64,000 nt of DNA from assembly GCA_963978545.1 (NCBI GenBank), contig OZ021727.1, positions 20,305,943 to 20,369,942 of the forward strand, read 5' to 3'. A program made the position numbers and the translations under genes. The notes under the pieces were generated by a model, which saw only the letters and a list, made by a program, of their open reading frames with translations, made no database searches and was not told the origin of the DNA. Positions 49,990-61,775 of this stretch are shown piece after piece. The stretch comes from Linyphia triangularis. Taxonomy: Eukaryota > Arthropoda > Arachnida > Araneae > Linyphiidae. Position 1 is the first letter of the stretch, and each line of letters starts with the position of its first letter.

Positions 49990-50705
49990 AACTAGAGGTG
50001 AGGAACATCGTACAACAATTACCCTATAATAAGGGTCGCTACATTTTAAATTTGACGTGGAATAGTGTTATTACCATTTTAAGATTTTTATTCATTTGAA
50101 AAAAATTGCCGTTTTGAAGATATTTCTTACATAGGGGAAAAAAAATAAAAAATATCGCCAAATTGGAGATATACTTTTCGATAATTTTTACATTATACTT
50201 TCTTGTAAGTGAAACAGAAGACAGGACAAAAACGGTCGTTGATGAGCGATGCTCGAGGGAAGATAACTCTCTTAAAGACTCTCGTTTTTCAACTTTTTAC
50301 ACCTTCACAGCATTTTTAAGGGAATTTCGGAGGTGGGAATGTTTAGAGAACCCTAAGAAACATTGCCATACAGATTTTGATCAAAATCGTTAGTCTATTT
50401 TTAGCAATAACTGAAAAACATGTTGTTTTTTTTCATGTTTTCGCACGCGCAATATATTGGCGAAAACTTTAATGACAAATTCCATGGAAACTACTAACCT
50501 GCACACACAATTTGAACATTATAGGTCAATTCGTTCGAGGATCATTCTGACCAAGTACACACACAAAGAAATGTTTTCTAGACCACTTTTTTATAAATCA
50601 GGATGTTCCAAAACATGGAGAAACAATCGATACACTTTTTTTTTTTTACCGAAAGCAATACTTTTATTACTCTGTGTTAACATATGGGTAATTGAAAGTA
50701 AAAAA
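49990..50705 (+). mobile_element. ~650-bp interspersed repeat (CATATGGGTAA family), copy 2
   Basis: GGTGAGGAACATCGTACAAC, CTTTCTTGTAAGTGAAACAG, TCGTTTTTCAACTTTTTACA, TTTAGCAATAACTGAAAAAC and ACATATGGGTAATTGAAAG follow the order of copy 1 at 32960-33600. Confidence 0.7.
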
Positions 50706-51132
50706 AAAGAACCAGCACTCCGCTGCTGTACTATCAAAGGCTGTATCAGCATTTTCTGGCCAAACTAACCTAATGTTACCAGGAGGTTTCCTGTAATTTG
50801 TTTTACATGATGGTGAAGTTCAATGATCGTATCTGCATGGGAAGTTTTTAAAAAAAGTAATTAAGTAAGTCAATAAGCTAGCATCAACTAAATGAAGTTG
50901 TTAAACTTTAAACTACCATTTTTCATTTTGAACTCAAATGCAAATACGACTTACGAGCTTAACACGGCAATAAATCATCGCTACTGATTTTAGTTTACTA
51001 TGAAGACCATTTAAGTTTCAACAGGTGGACACGTGTTTATAAAACAGATGTATCAAAACTTGTCAAACAGCTTATCAGGTGCAAAAAAAAAAAATTTAAT
51101 AAACAAATATTCTACCATCCTTTTTCAATTTA

Positions 51133-51256
51133 CATTCGGTTCATAGTATCTCGTGATGACTATCATTCGGTTCACAATATCTCGTGATGACTATCATTCG
51201 GTTCACAATATCTCGTGATGACTATCATTCGGTTCACAATATCTCGTGATGGCTAT
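51133..51256 (+). repeat. 31-bp tandem repeat, four units
   Basis: Four head-to-tail copies of the unit CATTCGGTTC-ACAATATCTCG-TGATGACTAT, starting at 51133, 51164, 51195 and 51226. The first has ATAG for ACAA and the last has GGCTAT. The last unit runs straight into the left arm of an inverted repeat. Confidence 0.95.
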
Positions 51257-51417
51257 AGCAAACCAGGTGTTGATATCTCAGTGAGTACTTTGCTGTTGAT
51301 GAATTGTAGCCTACAGTGACAAGTTTTGATATATCTGCTATACACTGCAGGTTACAACTTACACACAGCAAAATACTCACTGAGATATCAACACCTGGTT
51401 TGCTATAGCCATCACGA
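51244..51417. repeat. 53-bp inverted repeat around 68-bp centre
   Basis: The left arm 51244-51296 (TCGTGATGGCTATAGCAAAC ... GTACTTTGCTGT) and right arm 51365-51417 are complementary with one mismatch seen. The left arm overlaps the last 31-bp unit. This suggests a foldback transposable element (inference). Confidence 0.9.
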
Positions 51418-51827
51418 ACCGAAACGAAACGAACGAAAACCGAATATAACTTGCGAATGGTAGATTTTTTAGTTTATCTAATTTTTATCTTTTTTACTAG
51501 AATAGATGTTTGATCGAGCTATATAAATCGTCAATATATTGTTTGGAATTTTGATGTGGAATTACTAAGACATCATATTTTATTGGTCGGTTGGATTTTG
51601 TGGCGCAAAAGCTACAGAGGCCAAGCCGTCAGCGCCAAACATTTATTAAGACCATACACATCATATTTGCAGTCGTTGGAATATCAAGGCTTCCAAACAT
51701 TATCAGCAAGAGTAGTCAATTTAAATAGGGATCTATATGTTTGGTAAGTGCCTTAAATATTTTTTAATGTCTTGGTTACAGTGCTTGGTAAATGGGTACA
51801 GTGCGTTATTGCATTTACAATGGTAGA

Positions 51828-51975
51828 CATATCCGAAGTTTTTCAGAATTCAAAACAAATAATTTCTTCAATAAAGATATTTATGAGAATACCCCTTTGC
51901 TTATTATACACAGAGCGATTTTATAACAGAACACATCAGAATTCATAAAAGACATTCACGATATAAATTTCGAAT
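51828..51975 (+). repeat. ~150-bp direct duplicate, copy 1
   Basis: Matches 52277-52424 closely: GTTTTTCAGAATTCAAAACA, TTCTTCAATAAAGATATTTA, CATTCACGATATAAATTTC, with few substitutions. The copies are about 450 bp apart. Confidence 0.85.
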
Positions 51976-52276
51976 GGAAACACAACACAATAATTATTAT
52001 AGTTAATTTTTTAAAAATAAATTTTGCACAAATAAATTGAAAAAGTTGCAATACCGAACAAAATAATGAAATTTCGCATTTGTCTATGATAGTTTATTAT
52101 TATTTAAAGCTATAAAACCGAAATATCATCTAGTCGAGAAAGAAAATACCCATTTTATTTAATGGCTTGGTATGGTGGGAAGGAAATAAAAGTATGAGCT
52201 CTACTAAAACAACACAATCTTCTTGTAAAGGAGCCTTACGAAATTATCTACCTTTACTTCCAAGGTAAACTATGGT

Positions 52277-52424
52277 GACATTTCCGCAGTTTTTCAGAAT
52301 TCAAAACAAATAATTTCTTCAATAAAGATATTTATGTGAATACCCCTTCGCTTATTATACTTAAAGCGATTTTATAATAGAACATATCAGAATTCATATA
52401 CGACATTCACGATATAAATTTCAA
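52277..52424 (+). repeat. ~150-bp direct duplicate, copy 2
   Basis: Second copy of 51828-51975, same orientation. Confidence 0.85.
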
Positions 52425-52476
52425 TACAGAAATATTTTTATAATAAAACTTATCTTTGTTTGTGCAATAACTACTA

Positions 52477-52920
52477 CAAGGTGGCCACAAAATTCAGGAA
52501 AAAAAGTTCCCTGATAATTCCCTGATTTCCCTGACAGATTTCTAAAAAATTCCCTGATTATAGGGCAAACATTTTTCCAAATTTCCTCAATTTTCTTAAG
52601 GTTTTCTAGATGTCTAGACACCCTGAACAAATAGAACATGTATGCTAAAGAGATAATATGCAATTTTTAAAAAAATAGTTTTGCTGGTAATGAAAAGTTT
52701 AAATTATTCCGTAACATTAAACTTCTAATGGCCTATCACTACAAATCTCCATGTGAATAGCCCCAAAATATGGATGAACGTGCCTTAAACAATACAAAAT
52801 TTTCCTGATTTTCATGAAATTTTAAAAAGCTCCCTGACATTTCCCTGATTTTTTCCAGATTCAGAAAGCTCCCTGACATTTCCCTGATTTCCAAGTTTTC
52901 CCAGTTCTGTGGCCACTCTG
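52477..52920 (+). mobile_element. TGGCCAC / CCCTGA MITE-like element, copy 2 (best preserved)
   Basis: Ends CAAGGTGGCCACAAAA and TTCTGTGGCCACTCTG are inverted and flanked by TA. The interior repeats TTCCCTGATTTCCCTGACA. Length 444 bp. Confidence 0.75.
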
Positions 52921-53324
52921 TACTATCATCTAATACTTTGCATGTTTAAAATATATCGGTACCAGTATTTTAGTTAAAATTCCACACTTAAGGGCATGAT
53001 TCCGATTCTCCAATTAGTATCTCTTTACCATTCCGCACACTATAAAAAAATAAAAAAAATGTGTGTTGGATTGGTTGCAGGTATAATTTTTCAATTATCC
53101 ATAATGCTCAAGAACCAAACCTGTTGTCTGTCGGTCCATGGCCGATATCACATGACGTTCTTCAACAAGCGTGGAAATCGTACCTCGGACAAAGAAAAGA
53201 AATATACATAACTTTCCGAGTGGTTCCACTGGAGCGAGCACGCACAGTGGAGGGCGAGCCGACAAATAAAACCATCAATTGTTGCTAAACGTCACGTAAC
53301 TACACTTAAAAAGCATAATGAAAC

Positions 53325-53695
53325 ACTGATTCTTGGTAATCAATCGTGAATATGCGGGGAATGCTATAATCCTTCGCAGTGTCCTTTTGAGCCTCCATAC
53401 ACCGGACGGTTTTGCTGTCGTTAACGTCGACCGCGAATGTTCACTTCTTTTTTGCACCAACCACAAGAAGGGCGTGATTAGAAGAATGTGAAATTAGCCG
53501 ATCAACCAGTAGAACCTCAAATACGAAAATATTTAATTTATATTTGGTAATCAACCGTTAATATGCTGGGTATGTGATAATCCTCCTGTAAGTGTCCTTT
53601 TGGATCCATTTACACTTTTACACCGGACTATTTTTCTTGTCGTCAACGTCGGTCACAAATGTAGCCGTTTTGACTTATAGCACAAACCAAAAGAG
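53325..53695 (+). repeat. Diverged ~220-bp tandem duplication
   Basis: TTGGTAATCAATCGTGAATATG ... TAATCCTTCGCAGTGTCCTT ... ACACCGGACGGTTTT (from 53333) is repeated from about 53544 as TTTGGTAATCAACCGTTAAT ... TAAGTGTCCTTTTGG ... ACACCGGACTATTTT. Both end near a GGGCGTGATT / GGGCCGTGATT block. Confidence 0.75.
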
Positions 53696-55154
53696 GGCCG
53701 TGATTGTATTAGCAATACTTATATGAAACAGAAAAATACAAAAAAAAAGGGGGAGTTAATAATTGGGGGTCGAGAGGAAAAAATCCCAAGCCTGCATATA
53801 TTGCAGTTGAGGTAACGTCATATTTCTTAAATGACCCAACTTATTATTATTATTTTGCAAATGGTGGTAGATGTATCACATTCAGCTTCCTACTGAAGTA
53901 CTTAATAATGTCATAAAAACGGCATATTTTTTACTTATTACCGTGAACTGCTATCCCAAAAATTTAAACCCTTATATAGTTTTAGTTGCAGAAGCGCAAT
54001 ATGGATTATTAAGGGAGAAATCTCAATTTATGTAATTATTGTTGTCATGAAAAGAACTGATCACGTTATTTATAGATGGCGTACTAATATTTGGTTCATA
54101 AAACGTGGTAATAACATTCGAACGAGATTCCCTCTCACAGTGACATGAAATCAAATATAATTTGACATCTTATTCTAATCTTACGATGTACTAATAAATT
54201 TATGGTGGTATGTTACGTAAGTGTTGTGTAATTTGTACAATCATTAGTCCACACTTACCCGTATGGTATAAATATTTGTGATAATATTCATTCGAGGATT
54301 AAGTCAAGTTTTGCAAATGTGTCATTGTATTTTACGACCAGAATTAATAATAAATTGAAATAGTTGTATTTAAAAAATAATAAGTCATGCCTTCAGTGAG
54401 GCTAATACCTTTAGTTTTCGTATCCATGTACTGAAATTCTAGCATCGGCTGACACAGATTGTTATCAATACCGAATTTATATCAGTTTATTCTTTCAGGT
54501 TCATATCATCAAAGTATCATATCTTTCAGATTCATTATCAACCTACAATTCTATAAAATTCCCTCTTCACACCCTCAATCTCTACAGAAAACGTCAGCAA
54601 ATAAAAAAAAAATACAAAACTAAGCTATACTTTTAAAATAGGATATACTTACCAAAATTCAAGTTTGGAACTTTAGCTCAATTCGGTACGATTGAGTTAT
54701 CTGTGACTTTTCTATAAAGAAAACTCCCCCCCCCCCCCACCACTTCTCAATCGCACAGAATTAAGCTAAAATTCCAACCTTGGAATTTTGAAAAGTTATA
54801 CCTTTTTCAATCAATCCGTTCCACTTTTAGTTAAAGCAAATATTTCTGAAAAAATGCAGCAGTGGTATTTGTACAAAAGCGAGAGAGATTTACGGGTGTC
54901 TGGGAATAAAAATCCTTCCACGTCACTAAAAGAAGAAATATAATCTGAAAGAAAAGAGCCGTGGCCGTACAAAAATGGGTCATACGCCTGCCTTGAAAAG
55001 CCGCTACATTGTTAATCAACAAGGCATCAACCATTTCTGACTCGTTAGCCGTTGATGCCTTCCTTTCCCCCTTTTATTACAGCAGACGAGTTGCTGCCGG
55101 TTGCTAGGAACTTTTTTTCACCGCGTTGCTTCTCTGGATCTTTTGTGCGGATCT
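53696..55154. other. No gene recognised
   Basis: Unassigned; C-run at about 54727-54739. Confidence 0.5.
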
Positions 55155-55986
55155 CAGGGGCGCAGTGAGTTTTCTAAAAAAATTAGGTATGAATTTTAGA
55201 GATAATTCCAAAATTTTTAGTAAAATTTTAGGAATAATTCTTAAAATTTTTTGAACAGTTCTAAAAATTTTAAGGATAGTTCTTAAAATTTGTTGGACAG
55301 TTCTTAAAATTTTAGGGATAATTCTTAAAATTTTAGGGATAATTCTTAAAATTTAAAGGGAAAAATTCTAAATTTTCGGGACAATTCTTAAAATTTTAGG
55401 GATAATTCTTAAAATTTTAGGGATAATTCTTAAAATTTAAATGGACAAATTCTAAATTTTCGGACAATTCTTAAAATTTTAGGGATAATTATTAAGATTT
55501 TAGGGATAATTCTTAAGATTTTAGGGATAATTCTTAAAATTTAAAGGGATAAATTCTAAATTTTCGAGACAGTTCTTAAAATTTTAGGAACAATTTAAAA
55601 ACATTGAGGTATATTTCTTTTGACGCTGATATAGTCTCCTAACACAGACTAACTATTTTCAAAGATGGTTTCAATACAGGCACACAAAAAAAATGCCAAT
55701 TTTGAAAAAATTTAACTTCAAACAATTTTTTAGCAAAATAACAGTTATATAATTAAACAATTACACTATTTTGACAAACATACGAATTTCATTAAATCCA
55801 TTTTTGTCATCTGGAGGAATACCGGTGTTTTTTCGCGGATTTTTGGAGAAAAATCGGAAAATGTTTTTTTTTTTTTTTAAATTTTATTTTAGGAATTATC
55901 GAAAAATTGAAGAACAATTCTAGGAATTTTAGGGAGAAACCAAAATTTAAGGAATATCAGGAATTTTATGGCGAAAACGACCCATG
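55155..55986 (+). mobile_element. GGCGCAGTGAG element with large minisatellite, copy 2
   Basis: Starts CAGGGGCGCAGTGAGTTTTC and ends GGCGAAAACGACCCATG. About 55190-55600 is an array of ~21-bp units (consensus ATAATTCTTAAAATTTTAGGG), about 18-20 copies with indels. Same family as 28710-29202, whose array is much shorter. Confidence 0.7.
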
Positions 55987-57889
55987 GGATGACTGCTGCG
56001 TTTTTGACGGTTAATACAGGCAGAATAAATGACAAAGTGGCGATAAATTAGCCGCAGAAAAGACAATAGTTTAGAGTTATTAGGTCATTAGAAACATATT
56101 TTTTTACTTTCTATTACCCTACGTCTGTGATTTGGTAAGACATGGCTTCAAAAGATTGGTCTATAAAGAGCTTACATTTTTCTTTCCTTCAATAAAGTCT
56201 TGGAAATGCGTAAAATTATAGGAAATTCGTTTCTCACGTCGAATATTCTCATTCTATTTTCATACAAAACTTTTACTAAAATGAAAATTGAAAATTTTAA
56301 TTGAAATAAACAGCTTTTGGACAATATCACCAAAGTTTTCTTATTAACATCTACATGAATATCTGATGTTTAAACTAATACTTACTTCGCTCACCATTGA
56401 TAAACCATAAGAAATTATCAATGAAGTAGTTGCCAATACCATACTACATTGTACTGTACAAGGCTACAATATCATGTTCTCCTATTTTTAAAAGTTTTCT
56501 TTTAAAAAGTAAGGGGAAAGTTGTTTTGGTTTTAAGTTTATTTTAAAACAATTAACATATAATACTCATATATTTGTTATTCTATTTTTTAAATACTTTA
56601 TTCATTTCGCTTGTCAACACAAAATTGAATTTTTTTTAGCAAACATAAAAATATGATCAAATTCTGAAAGTTAAATAAATTTTATTACAACTTTCTTTGT
56701 ACTCTTAAGTGAAGCATGACATGTATAAATTTTAAAACATTGTTTCTAACTCTGTACACTCCTTCCAACAACAAAAAAAAAAAAAAGGGTGACATTTTAA
56801 ATAACTATTATTGGTTTCACTGAACATAAATAGCCATTCGTCATAAAAGGCCTCTTTCAAACTGTATCTTTCATTAACTAAATTAACGTACATCGTTTAA
56901 AAATATTTTGACCGCTACACTATAAACCAATCTTTTGTACCACAGCAAATAATTAAAAACATTGGAATAAAAGAGCTTTATCCAAAATACACGCTTCGAA
57001 GCCGACCACAGATACTTAATTACACTCCAACCACGAGACAATATTTATGAATTCCAGGATCATTAATATGCGTTAAAGAAACCTTTTTTCTTTCTTTGCA
57101 ACGATTCTTTTTCCACCCTCAAGACTTTGAACCCCAACATTTTAATATTCATCGCCAAATGATTAATTATCTTTCCACATTGTTGTTAATTTCCTTTACT
57201 CTTTGCGCCACGTTGGCCGGAAAAAGACAATTTGACTCGAGATTATTAAATGCATCTTTTGGCGCGCGCTCCTTTGGGGCAGAGTACAAGGGTAAGGAGT
57301 AGAAAAAGAACATCGGTATCTCTGATTTGGAAACAATGGTGATAAATACAATAGGGGTGTTGGATTCTTTTCGGTGTGTCGAGTTGGCGTGTGTCATAGC
57401 GCCCAAAGAAAACCTGAAAGATATTTCGAAGAGAGATGTGTTTGTTCCTTTGACACATCTTCAAATGGATTTTATTTACCATGGAAGTAATTTGAAAATG
57501 GAATTGGCCACACTTTTAAGCTATCACGTGAAGTTAACACGTTCAGAAGATTTTGTAGTGAAATTATATCACTGTCTACATATAAAATAATTGAAAAAAA
57601 AATTTAGTAAATTAAATGGTCCAATTTAAATATGGTTTCATATTAGTTCCATAAAACATGGAGAGAATTTGAAGATAATAAACTTCTTTAATCCAACGCA
57701 AATATACCAATTCAGGAACATTGCGATTGTTTTGCGGATGCCATCATAATTTTTAAAAGAAAACATGAGATATTTCCTTACGTTTGAATGCATAAAAATA
57801 AGGTAAACAATATTAGAGTGTAAATTTACTGTACATTACACAGAAGTGACCATAATTATTTTGCACCATTAGTTTTGAGTATTTTTACT
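55987..57889. other. No gene recognised
   Basis: AT-rich. The frames at 57096-57302 (plus), 57167-57482 (minus) and 57327-57590 (plus) overlap in a slightly GC-richer patch but show no domain. Confidence 0.5.
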
Positions 57890-58530
57890 TTCATACCCAT
57901 ATATATTAACATAGGGTAATGAAAGTATTGCATTAGGGATTTTTTTTATTATTATTTCTTCACGTTTTGTAACATATCTAGTTAAAAAAAAGTGGTATAG
58001 AAAAAGTGTCTGTGTTATGTATATATGTGGTCAGCATAACTAACGCCCGAACAGATCGACCTATGATGATCAACTTTAGCGTACTGTCAAACATACGCCT
58101 ACTACATACGTAAAACATACTGTACTACATACGTCGAAATTGCGCTTGTGCACAAGGTAGCTGCCATTGAAAAGAATTATATTTTTCAGCGATTGCCAAA
58201 TAACCGGGTTTAGCAATGTTGATCCAAAACTCAGCGGTAATGGTTTTTAAAATGCTCTAAACTACTCCACTTCCGAAATTCGATAACGGCACAAATAGAT
58301 GGGAAGGGAATAATGTCATTAATACAGTTTTCTTTCTTTGAGCATTTCCCATCAACGACTGTTTTTCCTCTGCTATTATTATTTTTTTGCTAATAAATAT
58401 CACCAAACTGGTCTTTTTCTCAAATTAATAAAAAATTGACAGTAAAGTGAGTTAACCCATCTCAAATTTAAATGCCGAGTATACCAGTATTAAAGTGTAT
58501 TCGAAAGTTGTGCAATGTTTCACACCCTTT
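57890..58530 (-). mobile_element. ~650-bp interspersed repeat (CATATGGGTAA family), copy 3 (inverted)
   Basis: Starts TACCCATATATATTAACATA-GGGTAATGAAAG and ends GTTGTGCAATGTTTCACACCC, the reverse of copies 1 and 2. Contains GCGCTTGTGCACAAGGTAGC and TGTATATATGTGGTCAGCAT. Confidence 0.7.
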
Positions 58531-61500
58531 GCTTTTTTTAACTGTTGGGTCAATTCAATCAGATGCCTTCTATAGAATTTAAATGTAAAACTTGTAAATC
58601 ATGTACAGCCTTTAAAATGTAACGAAATACAATACCAACCTTCATAAGGCATATTAATATTCCAAATCACGAATCATAGGAGTAACGATCGTATCTATAC
58701 GGCACTGCCACGAATAACAAAATCTGAAACCCTCCAAAAAAACATAACCCGATTTAAATTTTCATCTAACGAAAGAAAAGCAAACACTGTAATACAACAA
58801 TAAAGTATCGCCTTTGGACACGCAATTTCAACTCTTCTAGAGAAATGAATTCTATTTCCTTCCCTCACGATTCCTCCATTTGGAGACCCCCCACCAAAAA
58901 AAGACATCATAAGACGAACCCTTCTTGGGGCCCTGCCTGCAAATCACACAACCCCAACACATAAAAGCACGGACAACAATGAGCCAATATTGCCTGGCGC
59001 ACAGCAAGAACATGTTCGGAAGAAGAAGAAGAAAAAAAAATTTTTAAGGCACGAAGAAATAAAAAACCAGCCATCATCGTCCCAAATGGAAGCAAAGCCC
59101 CATAACCCAACCCCTCCAGCTGTGCATCAAAATGGACAAGCCAGATTTTCGGGCCTAGGAGGAATTAAAGGCTTATGTGTAATATTCTCTCAGCGGGATA
59201 TGGCTGGAATAAAAACTTGGCAAAGAAAAACGCGTTTGTTAATGGAATGCGATGGCGGCCAATAACAGTCAGAATGCACTTAAGGCCTTTAGGAAAACAG
59301 AAACACTCGATGTCTCGAGGAATGGGTTTTTGCTGCTCTGGAGCTGAGGGAGTGATGGGTGCAAGAAGGAGAACAGTGTTTGATGATTTGGTGAGAAGAA
59401 TTTGGACCGATTGTTCTGCTCATCAGGGAATTGTGTTGGGAGATTAAATGGAAGTGTTTGCATCTCGGGAAAATAGAGGCGAATTAAGGAGTTTGAGTTC
59501 TGTCCATACGAGACTTCAAACAGTAAGAAGTACGAGAGGAAAAGAGACCACAAATGCTCCAGTCGTCCCTGTTGACTCAGAATTTAAAAAAGGCAGAATT
59601 ATAACTATTCAAGGTAAACACATATTTTGGAGTAATTGTAGATTATCTTTTAAATCGTCTTTTTGGACTTCTGTCGTTTTCATTGTCTTTTACTGAGATA
59701 TAATATGCACTTTTTTTTTTAGCTTGAAATGAAAATTAACGTATGAAACAACTGTGATGTGTAACAATCCTTCATTAATGCTGACACTCCTATGCATAGC
59801 AAGTATCTGAAATTGGTACTTTGAGTTCAGAATGAACGAAAAAGAATTAGTGTTTTTATACAGAATGTATTCAAGCAATTTTATCAATCATATAGTAATA
59901 TATTTTTATGAAAGCGGTTTTCGGTTTCGGCTAAGCAAAAAATCCTTCAGAATTGCTAATATTCTTAATTTAAATAATACATTTATAAAAATAATGTCAA
60001 TAACGTTATTAATTATTTTGGTAAGTAATTACTTTCCACAATAATTAGAAACCAAAGGTCTTGGCGAGAAAAGAGCAATTTGAAACTTTTACACAAATAA
60101 ATTGCAATATATTATATACCCATTATGCATTCTCACTAGATTTCGTCTTCCAAATACTGATTGACAACACATCTTCTACACAAGACAACTGTGGCTGTAA
60201 ACTTCAAAGTCAAGGTATAATCAGTTGTCTTGCTCACTAACTTCACCTTTTGACCATTGCTCAGTCTGAACGGAACGGAATTACAAACACCAATGCAACC
60301 CCTCATCAAAAGATCACCCTCCCCCACCCACTGGAACGGACTGTTACATACAGTTTCTCTACCAATTGCAAAACCATCTTCGTGAAGCAGAAAAGTTTCG
60401 CAAAAGCCATCCCTGCGCACAAGTAGAGAATTCGTTCCGCATCAGTCCTTTAGCCAGAGACGCATACCACACACACACAAAAAAAAGGGCCTCACAAAGA
60501 AAGAGCTTCTCCCAGAGCGAACCGGTCTTCTGGAAGCCCTGTCGTCCGTACAAGAAGAGGTTTCTTTTTCCGGTGTATAGAAATTGTCGCCCAAGTGTTT
60601 GCATCCAGCAAACACAGGTGGTGAACGTGAAACTTCCTTGTCGTCGGTTGGGTGACGTCGAATAACTGGACATTGTGATAATCTCACACTGGAGGTTATT
60701 TAGTGACTCCCTCAACTGTTTGCAAATATTTTTATCCCATGTACAAGGTTTGTATAAAGTGACAAAAGAAAATCGCGCCAAATATAAAAAGTCACAAAAA
60801 AACCCAAATAAACCTGGTTATTGAAATGCTATCCATACAAACAAGAAATAGGTATATATTTAAAATTTAATTAATCACATGTTCGGTGTCTGTTATTCTA
60901 TAACGCAATTGATTCCGGTTTTTATTTCGGACGATTCAGAGCAGTCACACTATCATGAAAATGCTTTTCAATCACAGCTAAAACCAGCGATGCAATAATT
61001 TGGCCTAATAGCGCCATCTTGTATGAAACGGAATCGCTTACATCTTGCGCTTATTTGCTATAACTTCGAATGTGATGGCATTGCAACTAAAGTTTTAACA
61101 CAAATGATTAGATTGTGTATAATATATCTGCGAATAACATGTTTGGAAGTAAAGTTCTAAAAAAAACAACAACCATGGAGGTTGGACAGAACCGTGGTTG
61201 GACAAACGTGTCAAGTCGTTAGTTATGCGCTGCATATTACGAAATGCATGGTACAAATTTTAAATAAAACGCCCAATACACGGCGCATTCCACGAGAATT
61301 GAGTAAAATGTATCGAAGGATGACTAATATACACAAAGTTTACTGCAGTAGAATGCTAATTCTGTAGTCAATCGCCAATGAACTTTATTACCAACATTAG
61401 AAGAAAAAGTGATGTATAAACCTCACACGTATACTATCGCACTTGAGCAGTAAATAGTTCACAGTGACTTATTGGCAAGACAAAAGAAAAGTTATGTATT

Positions 61501-61775
61501 TTCTGTGCCACTAAATAGTTGGGAGTCAACCAATCATGTTGATGACTATTATTTCTGCATGGCACTACTAACTTATCGAGGCATCACCAAAAATAAAAGA
61601 AGTCGACAGTTGAATACCCTAATACAACATTTGCTCTGCGTTCTGTTTCGCATGGCAAAGAAGTCCCTATTCCAGAACTTCCTACACATTTTTTAATCAC
61701 TTCAGACTAGGAGGATTGCCATGTGTCAACAAAATCGCCTAAACTGACCCAATTAACTTGCATTATAATATATAT
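58531..61775. other. No gene recognised
   Basis: Two GC-richer patches (about 58860-59600 and 60300-60660) give overlapping open frames of 70-140 codons on both strands. None shows a known domain or convincing exon structure. A CRE-like TGACGTCG lies at about 60651. The rest is AT-rich. Confidence 0.45.

Noticed and set aside
60359..60781. 140-codon minus-strand frame and a 99-codon plus-strand frame overlapping it
   Set aside because: Overlapping frames on both strands with no recognisable protein features.
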